Shown here: piece by piece, positions 46,417 to 54,952 of the stretch | Layout: each line of letters begins with the position of its first letter | Position numbering within the stretch: position 1 is the stretch's first letter | Source of the DNA: Microbacterium sp. LWH3-1.2 | Lineage (GTDB): Bacteria; Actinomycetota; Actinomycetes; Actinomycetales; Microbacteriaceae | Assembly (NCBI RefSeq): GCF_040675855.1 | Contig: NZ_JBEGIK010000001.1 | Coordinates: 2,294,001-2,358,000, forward strand | Length of the DNA stretch: 64,000 nucleotides | Reading direction: 5' to 3' | Made by a program: the position numbers and the translations under genes | Notes under the pieces: generated by a model | The model's database searches: none | Seen by the model: the letters and a program-made list of their open reading frames with translations, nothing else | What the model was told of the DNA's origin: nothing

Positions 46417-48084
46417 TCACACCGTGACCCGCAGCACCTCTTCGATCGTCGTGAGTCCCTGCGCCACCTTCGACCACCCGTCCTCGCGGAGCGAGATCAT
46501 CCCCTGCTCCAGCGCCACCTGACGGATCTCCGACCCCGTCGACCGTGTCACGACCAGCGACTCGAGCTCATCGCTCAGCGTCATCACCTCGTGCAGCGCG
46601 ACCCGCCCGCGGTATCCGGTGCCGCTGCAGGCGGGGCATCCCACCGCTTTGAAGAGCTCGGGCACATCCGCAGGGTCATGCGGGAAGCCGAGTGAGGTCA
46701 ACACCTCCGAGGTCTCCACCAAAGGCTCACGGCACCGCATGCACAGCCGCCGAGCCAACCGCTGCGCGATCACCGCCGACAACGCGGTCGCCACGAGGAA
46801 CGGCTCGCAGCCGATCTCCGTCAATCGCGTCAACGCCGAAGGCGCGTCGTTCGTGTGCAGAGTCGACAGCACCAAGTGCCCCGTCAACGCCGCCTCGATC
46901 GAGATATTCGCCGTCTCGAAGTCGCGGATCTCACCGACGAGCACCACATCCGGGTCCGACCGCAGAATCGACCGCAGCGCCGTCGCGAACGTCAGTCCGG
47001 CACGGTTGTTCACCTGCACCTGATTGATGCCGGCGATGCGGTACTCGACCGGGTCCTCGACAGTGATGACGTTGATCTTCGGGTTCGCGATCGAGCGAAG
47101 CGCCGTGTAGAGGCTCGTCGATTTACCCGACCCCGTCGGCCCTGTAGCCAGGATCATCCCGTGCGGCTTCGTGATCGCCTCGCGGAACCGCTTCTCGTTG
47201 GTGCTCGAGAACAGCAGGTCGCGCATCGTCATCGTCTGACCGGTGTTGTCGAGGATGCGCATGACGATCTTCTCGCCCCACACCGTGGGCAGCGTCGCGA
47301 CGCGGAGGTCGACGGTGCGGTTCTCATGCGTGACCGAGAGGCGGCCGTCCTGCGGTTTGCGCTTCTCGGCGATGTCGATCGACGACATGATCTTCAGGCG
47401 CGAGATGATGCCGTCCTGGATCGCCCTGTCGGCCTTCTGCATCTCGTGCAGCACGCCGTCGATGCGGAACCGCACGGTCAGCTGCTTCTCGCCCGGCTCG
47501 ACGTGGATGTCGCTCGCACGGTCGTTGATGGCCTGCGCGATGAGCAGATTCACGAAGCGCACGATCGGCGCCGAGTCGTCCTGCTCTTCGAGGCTCTCGG
47601 TGAAGGCCGCCTCGGTGGCCTCGCTCGACTCCTCGATCGACATCGACAGTTCGCTGAGCTCTTCGTCCGAACGCAGGAACCGCTCGAACATGTTCGTCAG
47701 CGCGTCCTCCGCGACGACAACGGGCTCGACGAAGAGATCCGTGATCGAGGCGACGTCGTCGAGCGCGACGATGTCGGTCGGGTCGAGCACGCCCACAGTG
47801 AGGCGATCCCCCCGCCGGTCGACCGGGATGAGGCCGTACTTGCGGCACAGAGTGCCGGGAACCAGCGCCACCACGTTCGGGTCGAGCGGCATCTCGGCGA
47901 GGTCGACGTACCGGTGGCCGGTGTGCAGGGCGATCGCCTCGGCGACCTGCCCCTCCGTCACCAGCTTCGAGCTCACCAGCAATCGCTGCAGCTCCGGACC
48001 TTCGCCCACCTGAGCAAGGGCGGCCGACATGTCGGCAGCCCTCACGGCTCCTGTGAGCACCAGCGTCTGTGCAAGACCTCTCAC
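46417..48084 (-). CDS. pilB: Type IV pilus extension ATPase PilB
   Basis: 555-residue GspE/PilB ATPase. An N-terminal MshEN-like domain (about 35-130, a possible cyclic di-GMP-binding type, since GLIPVDRRGDRLTVGVLDPTD resembles it) is followed by the catalytic core: Walker A GPTGSGKST at 315-323, VEDPVEY, Walker B LVGEIRDFE, LSTLHTND. A four-Cys zinc motif (CMRC ... CPAC) lies near 440-490. It is on the opposite strand from the rest of the locus. GTG 48084 is the start. Confidence 0.94.
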   Translation of the reverse strand: MRGLAQTLVLTGAVRAADMSAALAQVGEGPELQRLLVSSKLVTEGQVAEAIALHTGHRYVDLAEMPLDPNVVALVPGTLCRKYGLIPVDRRGDRLTVGVLDPTDIVALDDVASITDLFVEPVVVAEDALTNMFERFLRSDEELSELSMSIEESSEATEAAFTESLEEQDDSAPIVRFVNLLIAQAINDRASDIHVEPGEKQLTVRFRIDGVLHEMQKADRAIQDGIISRLKIMSSIDIAEKRKPQDGRLSVTHENRTVDLRVATLPTVWGEKIVMRILDNTGQTMTMRDLLFSSTNEKRFREAITKPHGMILATGPTGSGKSTSLYTALRSIANPKINVITVEDPVEYRIAGINQVQVNNRAGLTFATALRSILRSDPDVVLVGEIRDFETANISIEAALTGHLVLSTLHTNDAPSALTRLTEIGCEPFLVATALSAVIAQRLARRLCMRCREPLVETSEVLTSLGFPHDPADVPELFKAVGCPACSGTGYRGRVALHEVMTLSDELESLVVTRSTGSEIRQVALEQGMISLREDGWSKVAQGLTTIEEVLRVTV

Positions 48085-48157
48085 ACCACACCCCTATCCC
48101 CAAGGGACAGACTATCTGCCGCTCGTCAAGCCTGACCCTCAGGATTGACGCACTCGA

Positions 48158-48163
48158 TAAGGT
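48158..48163 (+). promoter_or_regulatory. -10 box TAAGGT (leaderless type) of the BrkB gene
   Basis: Ends six bases before ATG 48170. Confidence 0.45.
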
Positions 48164-48169
48164 GGCGCC

Positions 48170-49255
48170 ATGGCGGACCTGATCGCGAAGCTGACGGCCT
48201 GGGCACTCTCTCTCCGGCCGGTGCGCGTCTGGTTCCACTACCTCGAACGCCGCGGCCCCATGCTCTCCGACAGCATCACCTATCGGGCGCTGTTCTCGGT
48301 GTTCGCGGGAGTGCTGCTCGGCTTCTCGTTCGCCTCGATCTGGCTCGCCGACAACCCTGCTGCGTGGCAGTCGTTGGTCGATGCGGTGGATGCTGCGATC
48401 CCCGGCCTGCTCGGAACCGGAGACGACGGCCTCATCGACGTCTCGACGATCGAAGCTCCGGCCGGCCTCACGGTCGCCGGCATCATCGCCCTCGTCGCTC
48501 TCGTCGGCGCGGCGATCGGTGCCATCGGGTCGCTCCGGGTCGCGTTGCGCTCGCTCGCCGACAAGGTGCACGACGACGTGTTCTGGATCTGGGTGATCGT
48601 GCGCAACCTGGTCCTGGCCATCGCGATCGGCGGTGGATTCGTGCTGTCGGCCGGCGCCACCGTCGTCGGCACGTCCTTCGTCGGTGCGGCGCTGAACTGG
48701 GTCGGCATCAGCCACGGCCCCTTCGCCGACTTCGCCACCCGCTCCGTCTCCATCATCGTGGTGTTCCTGCTCGACGTGGCCATCGTGGCACTCGCGTTCG
48801 TCTCCCTCAGCGGCGTCAAAGCACACCCCGCCTCGCTCTGGTCGGGCGCCGTCATCGGCGCGATCGGCCTGACGGTGCTGCAGCAGCTCTCCTCCCTCTT
48901 CGTCGCCGGCGCCGGCTCGAATCCGCTCCTCGCCTCGTTCGCTTCGCTCATCGCCCTGCTGCTGTGGCTGAACCTCTCGGCGCAGGTCATCCTCCTCGCA
49001 TCCACCTGGATCATCGTGAGCGAACGTCAGCGGGTCGACCGCGTCCGCGAGCGCTTCGGATCCCCGACGTTCGCGCTGAGGCGGGTGCGCCAGGCAGAGG
49101 ATGCCGTGCGCGTGGCCACCGAAGAGCTCGAGCACGCACGCGCCGACGCCCAGCGCGAGAAGCTCGCCGCGCAGAAGCGCGAGGCGAAAGAGGCCACGGG
49201 CGACGACACCCCGGCCGACCAGGAGCGCGTCCCGGAGAGGGCCGACCGCCCATGA
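48170..49255 (+). CDS. YihY/BrkB family membrane protein
   Basis: 361 residues with six membrane helices and a long charged cytoplasmic C-terminus (about 290-361) that looks like a coiled coil. Family features: the DSITYRALFSVFAGVLLGF N-terminal segment, and LLWLNLSAQVILLASTW at the end of the membrane part. Function in this family is not settled. Leaderless start; overlaps nnrE by four bases. Confidence 0.88.
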   Translation: MADLIAKLTAWALSLRPVRVWFHYLERRGPMLSDSITYRALFSVFAGVLLGFSFASIWLADNPAAWQSLVDAVDAAIPGLLGTGDDGLIDVSTIEAPAGLTVAGIIALVALVGAAIGAIGSLRVALRSLADKVHDDVFWIWVIVRNLVLAIAIGGGFVLSAGATVVGTSFVGAALNWVGISHGPFADFATRSVSIIVVFLLDVAIVALAFVSLSGVKAHPASLWSGAVIGAIGLTVLQQLSSLFVAGAGSNPLLASFASLIALLLWLNLSAQVILLASTWIIVSERQRVDRVRERFGSPTFALRRVRQAEDAVRVATEELEHARADAQREKLAAQKREAKEATGDDTPADQERVPERADRP

Positions 49256-50019
49256 CCCGGCGTGTTCCGACGTACACCGCCGAGCAGGTGCGTGCGGCGG
49301 AACGCCCCCTGCTCGCTGCCGGAGTCCCGCTCATGCGCCGCGCCGCCGCCGCCCTGGCCGACGTCGTGCGTGTGGAGCTCACCACGCCCGAGACCGTCGT
49401 CACGATGACCGGCGTCCTCGAACCCGTGATCCGCGAGACACCGGTCGCACTGCGGCCCCGCGTGCTCGTGCTCGTGGGCTCCGGCGACAACGGCGGCGAC
49501 GCCCTCTACGCCGCCGCGCACCTCTCCCGCGTCGCCGACGTCGACGCGCTCCTCGTCTCCGAGCGCTTCCATGTCACCGCCCTCGCCACCGCGGTCGCCG
49601 CCGGCGTCCGCCGCATCGACCTCCCCGAAGCCGACGACGCTGTGCGCCACTACGCGATCGTGGTCGACGGGATCCTCGGCATCGGCGCCTCGAGCGATCC
49701 GTCCCTGCGCGGCACGGCGCGCGAGGCGGTCACGGCGATCCTCGACGACCTCCGCCGAGGGGGACGGATGCCGCGGGTCATCGCCGTCGACATCCCCAGC
49801 GGACTGCACCCCGACACCGGCGAGGCCGACGACGCCGTGCTCGCAGCATCCGTCACCGTCACGTTCGGAGCGGTGAAGGCCGGACTCGTCACCGGCCGCG
49901 GAGCGGAGCTCGCCGGCGACATCGTCCTCGTCGACATCGGTCTCGGTCCCGCACTGGATTCGGTCGAGCCCGCGGGCGAGGCGACCGTCTCCCGGATCGT
50001 GACGGCCCCGACCGACTGA
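49252..50019 (+). CDS. nnrE: NAD(P)H-hydrate epimerase domain protein
   Basis: Repairs NAD(P)HX by epimerising the R form; 255 residues, so only the YjeF N-terminal domain. Motifs: TAEQVRAAE at the start, VLVGSGDNGGDAL (about 73-85) and AVDIPSGLHPDTGEA (about 179-193). The dehydratase NnrD is not adjacent. Translationally coupled to the BrkB gene, an unexplained pairing. Confidence 0.88.
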   Translation: MTRRVPTYTAEQVRAAERPLLAAGVPLMRRAAAALADVVRVELTTPETVVTMTGVLEPVIRETPVALRPRVLVLVGSGDNGGDALYAAAHLSRVADVDALLVSERFHVTALATAVAAGVRRIDLPEADDAVRHYAIVVDGILGIGASSDPSLRGTAREAVTAILDDLRRGGRMPRVIAVDIPSGLHPDTGEADDAVLAASVTVTFGAVKAGLVTGRGAELAGDIVLVDIGLGPALDSVEPAGEATVSRIVTAPTD

Positions 50020-50044
50020 TCACCGCGAACCGTGCGCGCGGGGA

Positions 50045-50383
50045 CTACTCGTCGTTCTGGTCGTCGCCGTTGTGCCCCGGGAAGTCGGGGGAGTCCTTAT
50101 GGTGCCCCCAGGCCCTGCCATTCCCGTTGCCAGGAAAGCCGGGCGAGTCCTTGTGGTGTCCCCACGCGTTGCCGTTGTCTCCGGGGAATGCCGGGTCGTC
50201 CTTGCGGTGGCCCCACGCCTTCCCTTCGCCCTGGCCGCCCGGTGACTCATCCGGTGCGACGACGGCGGTCGCGGGAAGCACGCGAACCAACGGCACACCC
50301 GACGCGACGCTCGGCACGATGATCGCGGCCGCCGCGACGACGGCGATCGCGGCACCCGTGACGAGCAGCTTCTTCGAACCCAT
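50045..50383 (-). CDS. Small exported or membrane protein with AWGH repeats
   Basis: 112 residues, family not recognised. Residues 6-30 form a hydrophobic signal peptide or anchor (positively charged Lys4-Lys5 before it). The C-terminal half contains three imperfect 17-18-residue repeats starting at Ala56, Ala73 and Ala91. Each repeat has AWGHHKDSP and FPG. Trp, His and Asp at fixed places suggest metal or ligand binding, but this is inference. GAGG lies six bases before ATG 50383. Codon use is normal, so it does not look recently acquired. Confidence 0.7.
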   Translation of the reverse strand: MGSKKLLVTGAAIAVVAAAAIIVPSVASGVPLVRVLPATAVVAPDESPGGQGEGKAWGHRKDDPAFPGDNGNAWGHHKDSPGFPGNGNGRAWGHHKDSPDFPGHNGDDQNDE

Positions 50384-50459
50384 GACGCACCTCGATCTCC
50401 CCAGGCGGAGGCAGCCGGTGCGGGGAGCGTACCACCGCGCTCCGGCAGTGCGAAGCGGC

Positions 50460-51191
50460 TCAGCGCGCGTAGCGCTCGACGAAGGTGCGCAGCATGCGGC
50501 TCGGGTGCGAGACGGCGGCGCGGCGCACGGCGGCCAGCGTGAGCTCCAGATCGTGGGCCGCGAAGTAGCCGTAGCCGGCGTAGGCGTGGATGCGCGTCGT
50601 GATGCCCTCGAGGTCGAGCTCAGGATGGAACTGCGTCGCGTACACGTTCTCGCCCACACGGAACATCTGCACCGGGCACGTCGGAGACGAGGCGAGCAGC
50701 GTCGCCGAGGCGGGCAGCCGCGTGATGGCCTCCTTGTGTCCGACGAACGCGTCGAACGTCTGCGGCATCGCGGCGAGCAGGGGGTCGGATGCTCCGGCCT
50801 CGGTCATCGTCACGGGCACGACGCTGATCGACTCGGAGTAGGTGCGGTCGATGACCGCGCCCTGGTGGGCGCCGAGCGTGCCGACTCCGTAGCAGGCGCC
50901 GAGGAAAGGGAAGTCGCGCGCGACGACCTCGTCGAGGAGGATGCCGAACTCCTGCTCGACCCTGCGCTGCGTCGGCGACTTCTTGTCGAGCGGGTCCGAC
51001 GCGTTGAACGGCCCGCCGCCCACGAAGATGCCCGACAGCGCGTCGAGGTCCAACCGCGGCATCGCCTCGGCCTCGAGTCGCACCCGGATGAGCTCCTCTG
51101 GGGAGAGGCCGGTGTACCGCAGGAAGAGCGCGTACTCCTCGTCGGCGGGCACGTCCTCCGCACGGGTCGCGAGGAGGACGAACGGCTTCAC
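50460..51191 (-). CDS. Class I glutamine amidotransferase-like protein
   Basis: 243 residues. The nucleophile Cys100 sits in FLGACYGVG and the catalytic His in YATQFHPELD. A Glu completing the triad follows (PELD). It resembles stand-alone GMP-synthase-like amidotransferases; some act as gamma-glutamyl-peptide hydrolases. The neighbours give no pathway. GTG 51191 is six bases after TAGGCT, so it is probably leaderless. Confidence 0.88.
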   Translation of the reverse strand: MKPFVLLATRAEDVPADEEYALFLRYTGLSPEELIRVRLEAEAMPRLDLDALSGIFVGGGPFNASDPLDKKSPTQRRVEQEFGILLDEVVARDFPFLGACYGVGTLGAHQGAVIDRTYSESISVVPVTMTEAGASDPLLAAMPQTFDAFVGHKEAITRLPASATLLASSPTCPVQMFRVGENVYATQFHPELDLEGITTRIHAYAGYGYFAAHDLELTLAAVRRAAVSHPSRMLRTFVERYAR

Positions 51192-51197
51192 CGCACC

Positions 51198-51203
51198 AGC
51201 CTA
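51198..51203 (-). promoter_or_regulatory. -10 box TAGGCT (leaderless type) of the amidotransferase gene
   Basis: Ends six bases before GTG 51191 on the minus strand. Confidence 0.5.
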
Positions 51204-51228
51204 CGGGTCTCGACCTCCCGCAATTCCC

Positions 51229-51270
51229 GCTCGTTGAGCGAAGGGAGCTCCCGCGCCGAGTCGAAACGCC
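51229..51270. repeat. Interspersed element, copy 2
   Basis: Begins GCTCGTTGAGCGAAGGGAGC and ends GAGTCGAAACGCC. Best match to copy 1 at 28288-28330. Lies between two minus-strand genes. Confidence 0.4.
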
Positions 51271-51317
51271 CTGTGTACTACTGGTGCGTTCTCGGCCTTC
51301 ACGCCGTGTTCGAAGTC

Positions 51318-53876
51318 CTACGAGGCGTACGTGACGAGGCCGAGCTCCACCGGCGAGACGAGCTGCTCATGCGCGGGGCGGACGCGGACGGTGTAGCCGA
51401 AGGTACCGGTCACGCTGAGGGGGAGAGTGCCGCTGAACACCGTGGCGCCGTCCGCCGCGGACGCGCCGGGGGAGAGGCGGTACACCGAGTGGTCGCGGGC
51501 CAGGGCGTCGTCCTCGTTCGTCGTTCCGTAGAGCAGCTCCACAGCGACGTCGTCGGGCGAGAGGCCGTCGAGCCGTACGTCGGCGCGCACGTCGAGCCGA
51601 TCGCCGGCCTGGGCCTGCGCTGGGATGCCCGAGCTGTCGACGCTCGCGATGGACACGCGGCTCCACGCCTCACGGACGCGGTCGACGAACGCGGCGACAG
51701 CCTTCGCCTCGAGGAAGCCGTTCGCGCGGAGCACCAGGTCGTGCGCCGCCGCCGGCACGTAGAGCCGCTCGACGTAGTCGCGCACCATGCGGTCGCTCGT
51801 CGCCTTCTTGCCGAGCTCGGTCATGGTGTGGCGCACCATGGCGAGCCAGCGGAGCGGAATCCCGCCCTCTCGCTCGTAGAAGCGCGGCACCAGCTGGTGC
51901 TCGATGAGATCGTAGAGGGCGGCCGCCTCGGCGTCGTCGCGCTCCTCGTCGTTCGACGCGGTGTCGGCCGTGGGGATCGCCCAGCCGTTCTCGCCGTCGT
52001 ACCACTCGTCCCACCACCCGTCGAGGATCGACAGGTTCAGCGCGCCGTTGAGCGCGGCCTTCATGCCGCTCGTGCCGCAGGCCTCGAGCGGGCGCAGGGG
52101 GTTGTTCAGCCATACGTCGCAGCCCGGGTAGAGGTCCTTGGCGAGCGTGATGTCGTAGTCCGGCAGGAACACGATGCGCCCGCGCACCTTCGGGTCGCGG
52201 CTGAAGCGCACCAGCTGCTGGATGAGGATCTTGCCCGAGTCGTCGGCCGGGTGCGACTTGCCGCCGATCACGATCTGCACCGGGCGCTCGGGATCGGTCA
52301 GCAGCCGCGTCAGCCGCTCCGGGTCGCGCAGCATGAGCGTGAGCCGCTTGTAGGTCGGCACGCGCCGCGCGAAGCCGATCGTGAGCACCTCCGGGTCGAG
52401 CAGATCCTCCACCCACGACGGCGTGTGACCGTTGCCGGTGGACACGGATGCCGCCACCCGCCGCCGCGCCTCCGCCACGAGCTCGCCCTTCATCTGCTGA
52501 CGCACGCCCCAGAGCTCAGCATCCGTCACGATTCCGCGATCGGTCCAGTCGTGCGTGTACGTGTGCGCGTCGCCCCACGCCCGCTCGCTGACGGCCTTGA
52601 GGGCAGGGTGCACCCACGTCGGAGCGTGCACGCCGTTCGTGATCGACGTGATCGGCACCTCGTCGGTGTCGACCCCCGGCCACAGCATGCCGAACATGCC
52701 GCGGCTGACCTCGCCGTGGAGCACCGAGACGCCGTTCGCGTGCTGGCCGAGGTGCAGGCCGAGCACGGCCATGTTGAAGACGCCCTGGTCGCCGCCCTCC
52801 CACGTCTCGAGGCCGAGCGAGATCGCGCGGCCGGCGTCGAGGCCCTGGAACAGGGCGCTCGAGAGGAAGTCGGCGATGAGGTCGCGAGGGAAGCGGTCGA
52901 TGCCTGCGGGCACCGGCGTGTGAGTGGTGAAGACGGTGCCCGCGCGCACCTGCGCGAGTGCCTCGTCGAAGCCGAGGCCGTCGCCGGTGATCAGCTCCGA
53001 CATCCGCTCGAGGCCCTGGAACCCGGCGTGACCCTCGTTCGTGTGGTAGACGTCGGGCGCAGGGCGGCCGGTGAGCTCCGACCATGCGCGCACCGCGCGC
53101 ACGCCTCCGACGCCGAGCAGCAGTTCCTGCAGCAGGCGGTGCTCGCCGCCGCCACCGTACAGGCGGTCGGTGACGCGGCGCATCTCGTCGGTGTTCGAGG
53201 GCGTCTCGGAGTCGAGCAGCAGCAGTGGGATGCGGCCGATGTCGGCGACCCAGACGCGGGCGTGCAGGCGGCGGTCACCGGGCAGGTCGAGCGCGATCTC
53301 GATGGGGGCGCCCTCGCGGTCCCGGAGCAGCGTCAGGCCGAGACCGTACGGGTCGAGCAGCGGGTAGCTCTCGCGCTGCCACCCGTCGTCGCCGATCGAC
53401 TGGCGGAAGTACCCGGCGCGGTAGAAGAGGCCGACGCCGGTGAGAGGCACGCCCAGATCGGACGCGCTCTTGAGGTGGTCGCCGGCGAGGATGCCGAGGC
53501 CGCCGCTGTACTGGGGGAGCGAGCCGTCGACGCCGAACTCGGGGGAGAAGTAGGCGATGTGCACCGGCTTGTCGCCCTCGAGCTGCTGGAACCAGCGGTC
53601 GCCCTCGAGGTAGGCGGTGAGGCGCTCGTCCTCCTCGCGCACGCGGGCGACGAACGGCTCATCCCGGGCGAGCTCGTCGAGGCGTTCTTGGCCCAATGCG
53701 CCGAGCATCCGTGCGGGGTTCGCGCCGGTCTCGTCCCACAGGACGGGATCCATCGAGGCGAACAGCGCGTGCGTCGCACGGCTCCACGACCAGCGCCAGT
53801 TCGAGGCGAGGCGGTCGAGCGGGGCGAGGGAGTCGGCGAGGACGGGACGGACGGTGAACGTGCGGATGGCCTTCAC
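51318..53876 (-). CDS. glgP: Alpha-glucan (glycogen) phosphorylase
   Basis: 852 residues. Releases glucose-1-phosphate from glycogen or maltodextrin using PLP. The N-terminal PVLADSLAPLDRLASNWRWSW is the DUF3417 region of the actinobacterial/thermophilic GlgP type. AYFSPEFGVDGSLPQYSGGLG follows. The PLP lysine lies in LEACGTSGMKAALNGALNLS. GTG 53876 has no ribosome binding site but TAGAAT ends seven bases away. A LacI-type box sits just upstream of the -10 box, so expression is likely carbohydrate regulated. Confidence 0.94.
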   Translation of the reverse strand: MKAIRTFTVRPVLADSLAPLDRLASNWRWSWSRATHALFASMDPVLWDETGANPARMLGALGQERLDELARDEPFVARVREEDERLTAYLEGDRWFQQLEGDKPVHIAYFSPEFGVDGSLPQYSGGLGILAGDHLKSASDLGVPLTGVGLFYRAGYFRQSIGDDGWQRESYPLLDPYGLGLTLLRDREGAPIEIALDLPGDRRLHARVWVADIGRIPLLLLDSETPSNTDEMRRVTDRLYGGGGEHRLLQELLLGVGGVRAVRAWSELTGRPAPDVYHTNEGHAGFQGLERMSELITGDGLGFDEALAQVRAGTVFTTHTPVPAGIDRFPRDLIADFLSSALFQGLDAGRAISLGLETWEGGDQGVFNMAVLGLHLGQHANGVSVLHGEVSRGMFGMLWPGVDTDEVPITSITNGVHAPTWVHPALKAVSERAWGDAHTYTHDWTDRGIVTDAELWGVRQQMKGELVAEARRRVAASVSTGNGHTPSWVEDLLDPEVLTIGFARRVPTYKRLTLMLRDPERLTRLLTDPERPVQIVIGGKSHPADDSGKILIQQLVRFSRDPKVRGRIVFLPDYDITLAKDLYPGCDVWLNNPLRPLEACGTSGMKAALNGALNLSILDGWWDEWYDGENGWAIPTADTASNDEERDDAEAAALYDLIEHQLVPRFYEREGGIPLRWLAMVRHTMTELGKKATSDRMVRDYVERLYVPAAAHDLVLRANGFLEAKAVAAFVDRVREAWSRVSIASVDSSGIPAQAQAGDRLDVRADVRLDGLSPDDVAVELLYGTTNEDDALARDHSVYRLSPGASAADGATVFSGTLPLSVTGTFGYTVRVRPAHEQLVSPVELGLVTYAS

Positions 53877-53883
53877 GCTCGCG

Positions 53884-53889
53884 ATTCTA
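53884..53889 (-). promoter_or_regulatory. -10 box TAGAAT (leaderless type) of glgP
   Basis: Good -10 match; ends seven bases before GTG 53876 on the minus strand. Confidence 0.6.
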
Positions 53890-53900
53890 GGGGCAAAACC

Positions 53901-53914
53901 TGGAAGCGCTTGCA
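53901..53914. promoter_or_regulatory. LacI-family operator-like site at the glgP promoter
   Basis: TGGAAGCGCTTGCA has the perfect AAGCGCTT core of LacI/CcpA-family sites and matches the cre consensus at all but one position. It lies 11 bases upstream of the -10 box, in the -35/spacer region, so a bound repressor would block transcription. Confidence 0.55.
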
Positions 53915-53997
53915 CCAGTTCGGTGGACGAGAGTCTCGCGGGCGCGACACGTCGTGCGGCGGACCGCGAGGGAGCGGCTCGCGTCCGGCGCCGGGTC

Positions 53998-54003
53998 TAC
54001 GCT
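53998..54003 (+). promoter_or_regulatory. -10 box TACGCT (leaderless type) of the 75-aa protein gene
   Basis: Ends six bases before ATG 54010. Confidence 0.45.
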
Positions 54004-54009
54004 GGCGCT

Positions 54010-54237
54010 ATGGCAATCGCACGACTGCACGGCGGACCCCTCGACGGACAGATCATTCCGCTCGACCCGACCGTCTCCGATTCGTACATCGTCCCCTACG
54101 GCGAGGGGCAGCTCGTCTACCGCCGCGAGGGCGATGAGACCCACACGGGTGACCAGGACGGCCCGACCGAAACGCGCTTCGTCTACGTCGAAGCCACCGA
54201 AGACATCGACCCGAACCCGGACGGTCGTGACGACTGA
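54010..54237 (+). CDS. Small hypothetical protein, 75 aa
   Basis: Opens with ARLHGGPLDGQIIPLD and continues as a short beta-rich, acidic protein. Similar short actinobacterial proteins exist, sometimes mislabelled as response regulators; no function is known to me. It overlaps the CYTH gene by 11 bases, so it is probably translationally coupled with it. Confidence 0.7.
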   Translation: MAIARLHGGPLDGQIIPLDPTVSDSYIVPYGEGQLVYRREGDETHTGDQDGPTETRFVYVEATEDIDPNPDGRDD

Positions 54238-54895
54238 TCGCACTGCCCACGCGGCCGGCGGCGACGCCGCCGCGAACGGCGGCACGCACACCGTCGAGGT
54301 CGAGCTGAAGTTCGACGTCGACGAGTCGACGCCCCTGCCCGACTGGTCGGCGCTTCCCGGTGTGGCGCACGTCGGCGACCCTGAACCGCGCCGGCTCGAC
54401 GCCACCTACCTCGACAGCGACGACCTCGCGCTCGCGCACGCGGGCTACGCGGTGCGCCACCGCACGGGTGGTCCCGACGAGGGCTGGCACATCAAGGGCC
54501 CGCGCGGCGCCGACGGCGGCCGGGTCGAGCTGCATTGGCCGATCGGATCGGTGGGCGAGATCCCGGATGCTGTCGCCGACGCGGTCTCGAAGATCGCGCG
54601 CGCATCGGCCTTGGCGCCGATCGCCCGGATCCTCAACAGCCGCACCGCGTACGCGCTGGAGGACGAGCACGGCGGTGTCGTCGCGGAGTTCGTGGACGAC
54701 CACGTGACCGCGACGGACGAGCGCACCGGCGCGGAACGCTCCTGGCGCGAGTGGGAGTTCGAGCTCGGGCCTGCCGCCCCGGCCTCGGCCGACGAACGCG
54801 CTGCGCTGCTCACGGCCGCCGAAGCCGCGGTGCGCGCCGCCGGCGGCCGCGCCGCGGCATCCGATTCCAAGCTCGCCCGCACCCTCGGCGCGTGA
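54227..54895 (+). CDS. CYTH domain protein
   Basis: 222-residue protein of the CyaB/thiamine-triphosphatase tunnel fold. The EVELKF motif (about 24-29) is the metal-binding ExExK, followed by RRLDATYLDSDDLAL, AVRHRTGG..GWHIKGP and ILNSRTAYALED. No CHAD domain is fused. Likely substrates are triphosphorylated compounds or polyphosphate. GTG 54227 is chosen by the overlap with the upstream gene. Confidence 0.87.
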   Translation: MTTDRTAHAAGGDAAANGGTHTVEVELKFDVDESTPLPDWSALPGVAHVGDPEPRRLDATYLDSDDLALAHAGYAVRHRTGGPDEGWHIKGPRGADGGRVELHWPIGSVGEIPDAVADAVSKIARASALAPIARILNSRTAYALEDEHGGVVAEFVDDHVTATDERTGAERSWREWEFELGPAAPASADERAALLTAAEAAVRAAGGRAAASDSKLARTLGA

Positions 54896-54903
54896 GACGA
54901 AGA

Positions 54904-54937
54904 AACGCCCCGGACCTTCGAGGAGGTCCGGGGCGTT
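54904..54937. terminator. Terminator hairpin after the CYTH gene
   Basis: Perfect 13-bp stem AACGCCCCGGACC / GGTCCGGGGCGTT with an eight-base loop, between the convergent CYTH and lpdA stops. Works in both directions by sequence. Confidence 0.85.
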
Positions 54938-54952
54938 CCGCGTGTCAGCGGA

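Noticed and set aside
49101..54137. 1678-codon plus-strand open frame across nnrE and antisense to glgP
   Set aside because: Mirror frame of high-GC genes; no start signal and no motif, while nnrE and glgP are unambiguous.
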